A DNA stretch of 64,000 bases from Bacilli bacterium. GTDB lineage: Bacteria; Bacillota_I; Bacilli_A; RFN20; CAG-826. A program made the position numbers and the translations under genes. The notes beneath the pieces are model-generated. The model was given only the letters and a program-made list of their open reading frames with translations. It was not told where the DNA came from and ran no database searches. Within the stretch, counting starts at the first letter, position 1, and the number at the start of each line of letters is the position of its first letter. Below, piece after piece: positions 25,303-34,800 of this stretch. Location: NCBI GenBank assembly GCA_017651165.1, contig JAGCDH010000012.1, forward strand, positions 1 to 64,000. Direction: 5' to 3'.

Positions 25303-25331
25303 ATTATACAGGTGTCAAAAGCATTTGTAAA
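25303..25331 (-). promoter_or_regulatory. Promoter of the rpsF-ssb-rpsR operon
   Basis: TTTACA (25326-25331) and TATAAT (25303-25308) are 17 nt apart on the minus strand, a near-consensus sigma-A promoter fitting a ribosomal protein operon. Confidence 0.85.
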
Positions 25332-25374
25332 GCGCATGTACGCACTATTGTGCTTGGTAGCGGGCAAAAGCCCG

Positions 25375-25402
25375 TTGACAAGTGCTATGCGAGTGTTATA
25401 AT
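25375..25402 (+). promoter_or_regulatory. Consensus promoter pointing into the small-ORF locus
   Basis: TTGACA (25375-25380) and TATAAT (25397-25402) match consensus fully with a 16-nt spacer. A GCGGGC-AAAA-GCCCGT inverted repeat (25360-25375) touches the -35 box. Transcription would run rightwards, antisense to both small minus-strand ORFs. There is no plus-strand gene downstream, so the product is probably a non-coding RNA. Confidence 0.65.
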
Positions 25403-25415
25403 GAAGGTGCTTGTT

Positions 25416-25441
25416 GGATCCTCGTTTCGAGGACCCTTTTT
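25416..25441 (+). terminator. Terminator close behind the plus-strand promoter
   Basis: GGATCCTCG and CGAGGACCC form a 9-bp stem with one mismatch and a TTT loop, followed by TTTTTA. It is only about 10 nt after the likely transcription start, so the main product would be an RNA of about 35-40 nt unless polymerase reads through. A second plus-strand hairpin with a T6 tract lies at 25639-25670. Confidence 0.7.
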
Positions 25442-25450
25442 ATTAAACGT

Positions 25451-25516
25451 TTAGTGGCGTTTAACATATTCAAGCATCAACAAAATAACAACGAGAATTA
25501 TCACTAATTCCTGCAT
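25451..25516 (-). CDS. Candidate 21-residue hydrophobic peptide
   Basis: MQELVIILVVILLMLEYVKRH is a single membrane-spanning stretch with a basic tail, in the size and style of type I toxin peptides. It has no ribosome binding site of its own and overlaps the 29-codon ORF in another frame, so it would need translational coupling or a frameshift. Transcription from the opposing consensus promoter converges on its 3' end. It may also be chance. Confidence 0.35.
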   Translation of the reverse strand: MQELVIILVVILLMLEYVKRH

Positions 25517-25559
25517 AAACTTGGCGCCAACGGAGCAGATGCCCTATTAAATGTCTCAT
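25470..25559 (-). CDS. Candidate 29-codon ORF with strong ribosome binding site
   Basis: The ORF encodes a basic peptide starting MRHLIGHLLRWRQVYAG and ends in TGA. GAAAGGAGA lies 6 nt before the ATG, a better initiation site than many annotated genes here have, which argues that something is translated. It overlaps the start of the hydrophobic 21-residue ORF, so it could be a leader that drives it, or the two could be one small membrane protein broken by a frameshift. No homologue is recognised. Confidence 0.4.
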   Translation of the reverse strand: MRHLIGHLLRWRQVYAGISDNSRCYFVDA

Positions 25560-25633
25560 GGATTGTCTCCTTTCGGCATTTAAACCAAGCATATGTAGAA
25601 GCATTATTGGCAGTTAGACCATTAGGCACAACC

Positions 25634-25690
25634 AAAAAGTGCTCCTATTAAACCAATAGAAGCGTTTTTTGATTTTTGTCCAAAATATTT
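25634..25690 (-). repeat. 57-bp element, copy B (first copy at 10137-10193)
   Basis: This stretch is about 46/57 identical, without gaps, to the element upstream of the ORF6N gene. Read on the minus strand it has TGGACA and TCTATT 16 nt apart (possible promoter for the small ORFs). Read on the plus strand it contains a hairpin, GTGCTCCTATT with AATAGAAGCGT (one mismatch), followed by TTTTTT, which could end a plus-strand RNA. The rest of the gap between rpsF and lysS shows no further gene. Confidence 0.55.
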
Positions 25691-25695
25691 TATGC

Positions 25696-25721
25696 AGAAA
25701 GAAAAAGGAGCAAAGCTCCTT
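25696..25721 (-). terminator. Terminator of lysS
   Basis: On the minus strand AAGGAGC and GCTCCTT form a 7-bp stem with a 3-nt loop, followed by TTTTCTTTCT. It closes the transcript 6 nt after the lysS stop. Confidence 0.85.
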
Positions 25722-25727
25722 ATTTTT

Positions 25728-27212
25728 TTATCTATCCCTCATTGTTGGGAAGAGAATGATTTCACGGATCTGTTGTTGGTTCGTTAATAGCATCACGAAT
25801 CTATCAATACCCATGCCCACGCCGCCTGTTGGAGGCATACCATACTCGAGCGCTTCCACAAAGTCTTTGTCCATTTCACTAGCTTCTTCGTCGCCTAGTT
25901 TCTTGGCTTCGAGTTGAGCGGCAAATCTTTGTTCTTGATCGATTGGGTCATTTAATTCTGTATAAGCATTAGCGAGTTCTTTGCCATTAACGAATAATTC
26001 AAATCTTTGAACGAATCTTGGATCTTTTTCTTTCTTGGTTAATGGAGAAACTTCGATTGGGTATTCATAAACAAAGGTAGGTTGGATTAAATCTGCCTGG
26101 CAGTATTCTTCAAAGAATTCATTCATGACATAACCAACGGTGTTTTTGAACTTGTCTAAACGTAAACCTTTTTGATCTGCTAAGGCTTTTGCTTCTTCGT
26201 ATGTTTTGATTTGTTTGAAATCGATTCCACATTTTTCTTTAATCAAATCATTCATGGAAATCCATCTGAATGGTGATTTGAAATCAATATCACGGTCCCC
26301 GTATTTCACTATAGCAGAGCCAGTAACTTCTTTAGCGGTATTTCTGATCATCTTTTCAGTAAGAGCACCAATACCTTTTAAGTCAGTATAGGCTTGATAG
26401 ATTTCAATACTTGTGAACTCTGGATTATGGGAAGCGTCCATACCTTCATTACGGAACAATCTACCAATTTCATACACTCTTTCCATACCACCAACGATTA
26501 AACGTTTGAGGTTAAGTTCAGTAGCGATTCTTAAGTAGAAATCTTTATCTAAAGTATTGTGATGGGTAACGAATGGACGAGCAGCGGCACCACCTAATGT
26601 TGGCGAAAGAATTGAAGTTTCAACTTCAACGAATCCTTGTCCATCTAAGAAGCGTTGGATACTACGAACGATTTGTGGCCTCATGAAGGCAACTTTACGA
26701 GCTTCATCATTCATGATTAAGTCGAGGTATCTTCTTCTAGAACGTTCTTCAACATCGGTTAAACCATGGAATTTTTCTGGTAATGGGTGTAAGCACTTAG
26801 TTAAGTGGATGAACTTTTTGGCTTTGATAGTCAATTCGCCAGTTCTAGTGAGATTCATGACACCTTTGATGCCAACGATATCACCGATATCGGCCATCTT
26901 GAAAAGTTCATAGTTCTTTTTACCTAAGTTATCTAAAGATAAGTAGACTTGCATATTACCTGTCTTATCTTGAATGTTCATAAATGAGGCTTTACCCATT
27001 TTTCTGATGGCTTTAATACGTCCCGCCACAGAAACATGTAAGTCCATTTTTTCTAATTTAGCAGCATTCTTTTTAGCGCAAAGCTCTCTAATTTCTTGGA
27101 AGGAATTAGAAACTTTGAAGGCTTGTCCGTATGGATCTAAACCTAATTCTTGGTATTTTTTGAGTTTCTCAAGACGGTTTAATTCTTGGTCGTTTAATTC
27201 ATTAATGTTCAT
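25728..27212 (-). CDS. lysS: Lysyl-tRNA synthetase, class II
   Basis: LysS charges tRNA-Lys. The 494-residue length is normal. The N-terminal OB-fold anticodon domain (about 50-150; VAGRIKAIRKMGKASFMNIQDKTG) precedes the class II core with motif 2 (FRNEGMDASHNPEFTSIE) and motif 3 (GMGIDRFVMLL). AAAGGAG precedes the ATG. As in other Firmicutes it follows dusB and ftsH, although a 64-nt gap with an inverted TTTTGACT/AGTCAAAA element may hold its own promoter. Confidence 0.97.
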   Translation of the reverse strand: MNINELNDQELNRLEKLKKYQELGLDPYGQAFKVSNSFQEIRELCAKKNAAKLEKMDLHVSVAGRIKAIRKMGKASFMNIQDKTGNMQVYLSLDNLGKKNYELFKMADIGDIVGIKGVMNLTRTGELTIKAKKFIHLTKCLHPLPEKFHGLTDVEERSRRRYLDLIMNDEARKVAFMRPQIVRSIQRFLDGQGFVEVETSILSPTLGGAAARPFVTHHNTLDKDFYLRIATELNLKRLIVGGMERVYEIGRLFRNEGMDASHNPEFTSIEIYQAYTDLKGIGALTEKMIRNTAKEVTGSAIVKYGDRDIDFKSPFRWISMNDLIKEKCGIDFKQIKTYEEAKALADQKGLRLDKFKNTVGYVMNEFFEEYCQADLIQPTFVYEYPIEVSPLTKKEKDPRFVQRFELFVNGKELANAYTELNDPIDQEQRFAAQLEAKKLGDEEASEMDKDFVEALEYGMPPTGGVGMGIDRFVMLLTNQQQIREIILFPTMRDR

Positions 27213-27276
27213 AATGCTGCTCCTTTGAATGCACGTTAATACTATATACGAGTTTTTTGACTCAAAAAAGTCAAAA

Positions 27277-28254
27277 TTACATTTTCAAATATTCCTGCTT
27301 AAATTCATCCAATATATTGATGAGTGATTGGTATGTGGTTAATGACGTTGCTAAGACCGTTCTAAGCGTTCTTGAATTAGCGAACCCCGCAAAGAATTTA
27401 GGGGCAATACTACGATAAATACGCATCGCAGTTAATTCACCTTTTTCTTCCACCATTGCTTTAGCAAGTTCCAAACAATACTCGCATTGTTCTAAGAAAG
27501 AAGGATTAGGTAATCTTTCACCTGTTTCATAAAAAGCTTTGATTTGCTTAATCAAAAACGGGTTACCAACACCACCTCTAGCCACCATCACGGCTTCCGC
27601 TCCTGTGATTTCTAACGCTTTAATCGCGTCATCTAGCGTATAAATGTTTCCAGATACCATCAATGGTACTGTCATTTCTTTTCTTAAATCTTTGAGTAGT
27701 TCGTAGTGAGGTTCACCAGAATAGAGTTCTTTTCTAGTCCTGGCATGAATGCCAATTGCATCAACACCAGCGGCCTCAAGTTCTTTAATGACCTCTTTAA
27801 AGTTAACCTCGTTATAGCCTAATCTAATCTTCGCAGTAACTGGCTTATTTGTGGCCTCTTTAATAGCCCTGATGATGTCTCCAGCAAGCTTTGGATGGAG
27901 CATTAAAGAAGAGCCCGCTCCAGTCTTTGTGACCTTTGGAACTGGACACCCCATATTCACATCAATAAAATCGATATTTCTGTTTAATTGTAGGACTATT
28001 TCCGTGGCTTTTTTGATATTTTCCGGGTTTGAACCGAATAATTGGACCCCGGTAACTACTTGATCTTTATCGAAGGTCACATAGCTTTCTGTTTCTTTAT
28101 TTTTGTAGATTAGGCCCATATCAGAAACCATCTCGGTAACACAGATATCCACACCAAAAGAATTGAGGTATTTTCGATAACCTGCACTTGTGATTCCTGC
28201 CATTGGGGCAAGAACGATTCTTCCTTTGATTTCAATATTGCCTAATTTCCACAT
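27277..28254 (-). CDS. dusB: tRNA-dihydrouridine synthase DusB
   Basis: DusB reduces uridine in the tRNA D-loop using FMN. Motifs are LAPMAGITSAGYRKY near the start, the catalytic cysteine in VNMGCPVPKVTKTGAGSSLM, IRLGY, HARTR and MVARGGVGNPFL. The frame is open to a GTG at 28275, but the ATG at 28254 (MWKLGNIEIKGRIVLAPMAG) fits the usual DusB N-terminus. Neither start has a well-spaced ribosome binding site. A hairpin (GGAAGG/CCTTCC) covers the region between ftsH and dusB and may weaken expression of dusB. Confidence 0.92.
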   Translation of the reverse strand: MWKLGNIEIKGRIVLAPMAGITSAGYRKYLNSFGVDICVTEMVSDMGLIYKNKETESYVTFDKDQVVTGVQLFGSNPENIKKATEIVLQLNRNIDFIDVNMGCPVPKVTKTGAGSSLMLHPKLAGDIIRAIKEATNKPVTAKIRLGYNEVNFKEVIKELEAAGVDAIGIHARTRKELYSGEPHYELLKDLRKEMTVPLMVSGNIYTLDDAIKALEITGAEAVMVARGGVGNPFLIKQIKAFYETGERLPNPSFLEQCEYCLELAKAMVEEKGELTAMRIYRSIAPKFFAGFANSRTLRTVLATSLTTYQSLINILDEFKQEYLKM

Positions 28255-28287
28255 AATGAAAGGAAGGATTTTCACCTTCCTAATTAA

Positions 28288-30339
28288 TTATTTGTTTTCT
28301 TCAGCTGGAGCTTCAACCTTTGGTTCTTCTACCGTCTGTTCGTTTTGCGCTTCAGCTTCAATTTTCTTTTCATCACGTTTTAGATGACGATTTTCCATTA
28401 AGTAATCGATTTCTTCAGCGGTGATTTGTTCATGCTCCATCAAAGTCTTTGCAAGCAAGATTACATCTTCCTTGTTTTCTTTGATGACTTTGAGAGCTTC
28501 TTTGTGAGCATTTTCAATAATGGCACGAATCTCAGCATCAATCTTTGTTGCGGTCTCAACAGAGAAATTCTTTTGGGTTGATGTGTAGTCTCTTCCTAAG
28601 AAGACACTACCGGTATCTCTTTCATATTGGATTGGTCCTAAGGAAGACATACCTAATTCACACACCATGACACGCGCAATCTGGGTAGCGACTTCGATAT
28701 CGTTTTGAGCGCCACTAGAAACATCGTCGAAGAATGTTTCTTCACTGGAACGACCGCCTAAATAACCAACGATACGAGCTTCTAATTCTTTCTTAGTCAA
28801 TAAGAAGCGATCTTCTTCAGGTGTCATACGGACATGGCCGCCTGTATTACCACGAGGAATGATTGTAATCTTTTGAACCTTATCGGAATGAGGATATCTT
28901 AAGCCAATAATCGCATGGCCTGCTTCATGATACGCCACGACTTCTTTTTCGTGTTCGCTCAAAGAGCGAGAAGATTTAGCAGGACCCGCTACTCTTCTAT
29001 CAATAGCTTCATCAATATCATCAACAGAGATTTTATCTCTATTGGCACGGACTGCTAAAATGGCAGCTTCGTTCATGATATTTTCAATATCAGCACCAGA
29101 GAAACCAACAGTACGGCGAGCAATGTTTTCAAAGTTGATATCGTTTTCTAAGAACTTGTTACGAGCATGAACTTTGAAAATCGCTTCTCTACCTTTTCTA
29201 TCTGGTAATGAAACTGTAATCTTTCTATCGAAACGACCAGCTCTTAATAAAGCAGGGTCTAAAACGTCGTCTCTATTAGTGGCCGCGATAACGATAATGC
29301 CTGAATTATCATTAAAGCCATCCATTTCAACAAGTAATTGGTTAAGTGTTTGTTCACGTTCATCGTTACCACCGCCTAAACCAGCACCTCTTTGTCTACC
29401 AACAGCATCGATTTCATCAATGAAGACTAAACATGGGGCATTTTCTTTGGCAATTCGGAACATATCACGTACACGTCCCGCACCAACGCCGACAAACATC
29501 TCAACGAAATCAGAACCGGAAATAGAGAAGAATGGTACGCCAGCTTCACCGGCAACAGCCTTAGCAAGTAAGGTCTTACCACATCCCGGAGGGCCCACTA
29601 AGAGGACACCCTTTGGTAACTTAGCACCAAATCTGGTGAATTTCCTTGGATCTTTTAGATAGTAAACAAGTTCTTCCATTTCAGCTTTCTCTTCATCTGC
29701 ACCAGCAACATCAGAGAATCTAACTTTGGAAGTAGCTTTTCTTGCGCGTGAGCGATTAAAATCCATTGCTTGTCTATTCGCACCATTAACGGTGGATGAC
29801 ATTCTGGATAACAAGAAGATCATGATAAGGGCAGAGCCACCAATCAAAATGATTGTTGGACCCCATTGATCCCACCATGAAACGCTATATGGATTAGCAG
29901 TATTGTTTTCTTTGAATTTGACAACTGGATCTTCGTGGTATGTTTGATAAGCATGACCAATGATATCTCTTAATGTACAAACGTCTTTGTCATCAATAGT
30001 ACCATCGTTGTTAAAGTCAGCAACATACCATGCGTTTGGTGTGTCTAAGACACCACCATCAAATGTAATTGTGTAATTAGCCTTGGTCTTCCTAGCGTCA
30101 TCAGTAAAATATTTACCTCTAACGGTAGTAAAGTTCTCGCCGGAAACAACTTGAACTTCAGTAACACGACCATTGTAAAGATAGTTCATGAAAGCATACT
30201 TATCATCAAGCGTTGTAGCGGTATTTGAGTTAGAAAAGATGAAGTAAGCGACTAAGGCAATAATAGCCGCGACGATAAAAATAGAGAAAATAAAACTTCT
30301 GGATACACCCGGTCTCGGTTGTCTGTTTTCTTCGTCCAT
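28288..30339 (-). CDS. ftsH: ATP-dependent zinc metalloprotease FtsH, with EF-hand-like insert
   Basis: FtsH degrades misfolded membrane and regulatory proteins. Two membrane helices (15-35 and 161-179) bracket an extracytoplasmic domain; then come the AAA+ domain (Walker A GPPGCGKT, 249-256; FIDEIDA) and the M41 protease with HEAGH (471-475). The 683-residue length is normal. What is odd is residues 106-127 in the outside domain: [22 protein letters not shown] matches a calcium-binding EF-hand/dockerin loop (Asp108, Asn110, Asp112, Ile115, Asp116, Asp119). I do not know of this in FtsH. AAGGAGG precedes the ATG. The acidic, Glu-rich C-terminal tail is common. Confidence 0.97.
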   Translation of the reverse strand: MDEENRQPRPGVSRSFIFSIFIVAAIIALVAYFIFSNSNTATTLDDKYAFMNYLYNGRVTEVQVVSGENFTTVRGKYFTDDARKTKANYTITFDGGVLDTPNAWYVADFNNDGTIDDKDVCTLRDIIGHAYQTYHEDPVVKFKENNTANPYSVSWWDQWGPTIILIGGSALIMIFLLSRMSSTVNGANRQAMDFNRSRARKATSKVRFSDVAGADEEKAEMEELVYYLKDPRKFTRFGAKLPKGVLLVGPPGCGKTLLAKAVAGEAGVPFFSISGSDFVEMFVGVGAGRVRDMFRIAKENAPCLVFIDEIDAVGRQRGAGLGGGNDEREQTLNQLLVEMDGFNDNSGIIVIAATNRDDVLDPALLRAGRFDRKITVSLPDRKGREAIFKVHARNKFLENDINFENIARRTVGFSGADIENIMNEAAILAVRANRDKISVDDIDEAIDRRVAGPAKSSRSLSEHEKEVVAYHEAGHAIIGLRYPHSDKVQKITIIPRGNTGGHVRMTPEEDRFLLTKKELEARIVGYLGGRSSEETFFDDVSSGAQNDIEVATQIARVMVCELGMSSLGPIQYERDTGSVFLGRDYTSTQKNFSVETATKIDAEIRAIIENAHKEALKVIKENKEDVILLAKTLMEHEQITAEEIDYLMENRHLKRDEKKIEAEAQNEQTVEEPKVEAPAEENK

Positions 30340-30415
30340 ACAATTTCCTCCTTCAAGCAGTGTTGATTTATTTTACTATAATTTCTTTATTTATAAAAAG
30401 AAAAACGCTTAAATG

Positions 30416-31621
30416 TTAAATTTTGACCTTGAAGTTCATGTTTTCTTCCACGATGAAATCTTTTCTATAGCGTGGAACATACACAATAATGCCATCTTTG
30501 TTAATAATTATTGGCCAGCGATTTCTTAAAGAGACAGGCATCTTCCAATCGATAAATAATCTTCTTAATTCCTTTTCGTAATCTTTAATCTTGTAAGCGT
30601 CGTTTGGACGAGCGTTTCTAATAGTTAAAGGATAGTCATCTGGGAAAACATTTCTGTTAGAAGTATCACCATTGAAATCTAAGGAGAAATAAGGAGTATC
30701 TAATTTGCCTGGTGCATCAAGTTTATATTCATAATCGCATGACGCAGCATCTTCTTTAATGGTGAATGAGTCATATTCTTTCAAGAAACATAGTTCATCT
30801 ACAGTTAAGGAGATGTTCGGTTTATCAGAATTAAGAACTTTACGTAATTCTTCGCCTTGTTCTTTGGAAATGGTAAAGTCCGCTTTAATCTTACGTCCTA
30901 AGGCCACGATAGCGTATAAGAACTCTGTATCATTTAACCTATTATAATCTTCAATCTTATTAGAATTAATCTTGGAAATCTTATCAAATATCTCAGCGAG
31001 GTTCTTATTTTCGGAATCAATCTCTTGTAAGATTTGTTTTCTTTCTTCCACAGACATCTGTTCCACGACACTATGTCTGATTTGGTTTCTAAGGAAGTGA
31101 TCTTCAAGGTTTGTTTTGTCAATAGCGTAAGGCACACTGAACATACGGCAATAGATCAATAATTCCTTCTTGCGATACTTCAATAATGGCCTGATAATCT
31201 CGACATCTGTAAAATAGGAAATTTCCTTAATTCCGAAATAATTAACGAGGTTTTTACGCCTTTTTTGCATTAAATAAGTTTCAATTAGGTCATCTTCTTG
31301 GTGGGCAACAAGCAAGGCATCAAAGCCGTTTTGTTTGACCACATCAATAAAGAAGTTATAGCGGATATCACGGCATTTAGCTTCAAGATTATTATCACCA
31401 AGATTCTCTCTTACACTTTTAACGAAGATTCCAACGCCATGAGTTAAGCAATAATTCCTTAATTCAATCTCTTCATCATCGGATTCGCTTCTTAAATGAT
31501 AATTGACATGAGCGACTGCAAATCGATAACCTTCTTTTAATAACATATCAAACAAGGCCATTGAATCTGGTCCAAATGAACACGCCAATAAGTACTTTTT
31601 GTTTTTTTCTAAATTAAGCAT
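30416..31621 (-). CDS. tilS: tRNA(Ile)-lysidine synthetase
   Basis: TilS converts the wobble cytidine of the CAU-anticodon tRNA-Ile to lysidine, so that AUA is read as Ile. The PP-loop is ACSFGPDSMALF, where most TilS have SGGxDS; the Phe in place of Gly is unusual. VAHVNYHLRSESDDEE and the following VAHQEDDLIETYLMQ are typical. About 400 residues including the C-terminal domains is in the normal range. The ATG at 31621 overlaps the end of rqcP by 8 nt, with AAGGTG as ribosome binding site. An alternative GTG lies one codon earlier. Confidence 0.93.
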   Translation of the reverse strand: MLNLEKNKKYLLACSFGPDSMALFDMLLKEGYRFAVAHVNYHLRSESDDEEIELRNYCLTHGVGIFVKSVRENLGDNNLEAKCRDIRYNFFIDVVKQNGFDALLVAHQEDDLIETYLMQKRRKNLVNYFGIKEISYFTDVEIIRPLLKYRKKELLIYCRMFSVPYAIDKTNLEDHFLRNQIRHSVVEQMSVEERKQILQEIDSENKNLAEIFDKISKINSNKIEDYNRLNDTEFLYAIVALGRKIKADFTISKEQGEELRKVLNSDKPNISLTVDELCFLKEYDSFTIKEDAASCDYEYKLDAPGKLDTPYFSLDFNGDTSNRNVFPDDYPLTIRNARPNDAYKIKDYEKELRRLFIDWKMPVSLRNRWPIIINKDGIIVYVPRYRKDFIVEENMNFKVKI

Positions 31622-31880
31622 CACTATTCACCTTCTTTGTTAATACTTCTTTATAAGTTGGGAATTCCCTTTTAAATCTTTCAACGAAAGATATCTCGAC
31701 TACTAAAACGCGATTTCCTAAGCGAAGTTCTAAAAGATCTCCGCTTTTTACTTCGCTAGATGGTTTGGCCACTCGATCGTTAATTAAAATACGACCACGC
31801 TCCGCTAATTCTTTAGCGACAGTCCTTCTTTTAATTAATCCTGATTGTTTTAAAACTAAGTCTAGTCTCATTTTATACAA
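31614..31880 (-). CDS. rqcP: S4-domain RNA-binding protein RqcP (YabO)
   Basis: This 88-residue protein is almost only an S4 domain (MRLDLVLKQSGLIKRRTVAKELAERGRILINDRVAKPSSEVKSGDLLELRLG). This size and its position between mfd and tilS match RqcP/YabO, which helps RqcH add alanine tails to stalled nascent chains. It overlaps mfd by 8 nt and tilS by 8 nt, so all three are coupled. Confidence 0.9.
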   Translation of the reverse strand: MYKMRLDLVLKQSGLIKRRTVAKELAERGRILINDRVAKPSSEVKSGDLLELRLGNRVLVVEISFVERFKREFPTYKEVLTKKVNSDA

Positions 31881-34800
31881 TTTCCTTAATCACAAAGTGT
31901 TTTTGGATTTCTAGAAGACTCTTGAGAATATTCTCTAAATCAGAAATCCATTTTTTATTCTTTGTTAAAAGTATTTTGAATACATTATTAGCATAACTGA
32001 TTTTTACCGAAGCTAAAAATGGAATTAACGCTTCAAATAAGATATTTCCGATTCCTTTGATGTTGATATAGTCGTCTCCAAGAAGGATTTCCACGAATTT
32101 TGGCTTCTCTTCGAGTTTTAAAACTTTAGACTCTCTCATCAATAAATCGATATTGCGCTTAGTAAATAATGCTTCGACTTCTTCTGGTAAACGGCCATAG
32201 ATATCTCTGGTCTTTTCTTTAATAACTAACAAGTCTTCTATAGAAGGAGCGTGCAAAATATCTTGATATAGTTCAATCTTATCTCCTTCTTTAGCATAGC
32301 TATTAGGAATATAGGCATCAACATTAAGCGTTGGATTGATTTCCACTGTTTCTTCTTCTGTTTTGCCTTCCATCTTCTCTTTCACGGCTTCGTTTAAGAG
32401 TTTGATATACATGTCTAAACCTATGGAGTCAATAAATCCCGCTTGTTCTGGACCTAAGATATCACCAGCGCCTCTAATCATTAAGTCTCTTTGGGCAATC
32501 TTATAACCACTACCAAGTTCGGTAAAATCTTGTAAGGCCTTTAATCTCTTTTGGGCTTTTTCATTTAATACTTTGTATTCACTATACATTAAGTAAGCAT
32601 AAGCAATGCGACTTGAGCGACCCACCCTGCCTTTGATTTGATACAACTGTGACAAACCATAGTTTTCACTGTCTTCAACGATAATCATATTCGCATTAGG
32701 CACATCAATCCCATTCTCAATGATGGATGTGGACACTAAAACATCAATGCCGCCATCATAAAAACGCATCATCACATCTTCGATATCTTCACGGTCCATC
32801 TTGCCATGTGCCACACCAAAAGTGACGTTTGGCATCATCTTTTGTAAGACTGATACTCTATTATATAGAGTAGATATATTGTTATGTAAGAAGAATACTT
32901 GTCCGTTTCTTCCTAATTCTCTTTCGATTAATTCTTTAACGACATCCATTTTAAATGGTGTCACATATGTTTGAATTGGCATTCTATCTTGTGGAGGAGT
33001 ATCGATCTTTGACATGCTTCTCACACCGATTAAAGAAATCTGCAATGTTCTTGGAATAGGAGTTGCCGTTAATGTTAAAACATCAATGTTGTTCTTAAGT
33101 TCTTTGATTCTTTCTTTTTGTTCCACACCAAATCTTTGCTCTTCATCAATGATTAATAAGCCTAGTTCTTTAAAGTGGACATTTTTAGAAAGTAAGCGAT
33201 GCGTGCCTATAATTAAGTGGGCTTTTCCTTCTTCCACTTGCTCTAAAAACTTCTTCTGTTCTTTAGTGGTTACTAATCTAGAGAAGATGGCGATATTGAC
33301 ATCAAAGTTAGCAAAACGTTTAAGCGCTAGTTCGTAGTGTTGTCTCGCTAATAATGTAGTTGGACACAAGATAGCGACTTGTTTACCTGATAAGATGGCC
33401 TTAAAAGCCGCGCGAAAAGCCACTTCGGTTTTACCGAAGCCAACATCACCACAAAGGAGCCTATCCATTGGTGAAGTTGATTCCATATCTTTCTTAATTT
33501 CATCTAACGCTCTTTGTTGATCTCTAGTTAATGGATATTCAAATTCATTTTCAAAAGCTTCTTGGAACTCATCATCTTCTTGGAAGGCAAAGCCTTTGAC
33601 TTTACTTCTTTCAACATATAGTTGCATTAGGCGTTCCGCTAAATCATTAACTCTAGCTTTGACTTTCTTTTTAGTGTTTTCCCAATCTTTACTGTGTAAA
33701 TGGCTCAAACGCGGAGTCATACCTTCCTTGCCAAGGTACTTTCTCACTAATTGGAACTGTGCTAAAGGAACATAGAGGAATTCATTACCCCAATAAGCTA
33801 TCTTAAGATAGTCTTTATGGACACCTTCAACTTCTAAGGTTTGCAAAGCAACGAATTGACCAATACCTTGATATTCATGAACGACATAATCACCAGGCTC
33901 TAATTCTTCATAACTTCTTAGGATTGTAGCTTCCTTAAATCTGTTATCAAATCTAGCGGTTCTGACTTTCTCGTTAAACAATTCAGCGGTTGTTAGATAT
34001 ACAACCTTCTCGTCTGTTAAAACGAATCCGCTTGGAAGGTTGATTAAGCTGATACCAATCTTTCCTTGCTTAGGAAGATTAAAGGAATCCACGATTTGAT
34101 ATGGCAAATGATGGAAATCTAATAATTGTTCTATCGTGAAGATATGTTCTTTATTATTTAATGCCAAAACTATCTGATACCTATCAGATAAGTATGATTG
34201 AATGATATTAATTGCATCATTGGCTTTACTGGCTTGAAACGGGACATTTTTAATTGGAACAGTTACCGCTTCTGGTGAATCAATCAACGACGATGTCGTA
34301 ATACTATCTTTGATACTAGCGACTCTTTCTAGGTTCTGATAGATTTCTAATCTAGGCAGAGCCTTTTGATTCTCATATAGCTCGCTTAAATACATGTGAG
34401 AGTCATTCTGTAAGATACTATGGGAACTATATATCGCTGGTAAATCCACGAACACTTTGGTAAAGGATTGGCAGTAGTCAAAGACTGAATAATGGTTCTC
34501 AGTTAAGAATCCATAATATTTATAGAGACTCTCATCAATCGTTCCTTCGCTTAACCTGAAGGCTAAATCATCTACTGTGTCGCGTATTTTTTCAAAATCG
34601 CTATATGAGAGAACCTCTTGTTCCTTCTCTAAAGCGGCATATAACTTTTCACTACCTTTGGCCTTTTCTTCTTCGGTCAACAAGATATCAGAAGCAGGCA
34701 AGATGGTTACTTTATTAAGAGATTCTATCGATGTTTGCTTTGCAATATCGAAATAACGAATGCTTTCCACTTCATCATCGAAGAATTCAATACGTACTGG

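Noticed and set aside
28254-28290. Hairpin between ftsH and dusB as a strong terminator
   Set aside because: GGAAGG/CCTTCC is followed by TTTCATT only, and dusB has no other visible promoter; read-through is more likely.
29174-29662. 162-codon open frame on the plus strand opposite ftsH
   Set aside because: It is the shadow of the conserved ATPase domain on the other strand, has no ribosome binding site and resembles no protein.
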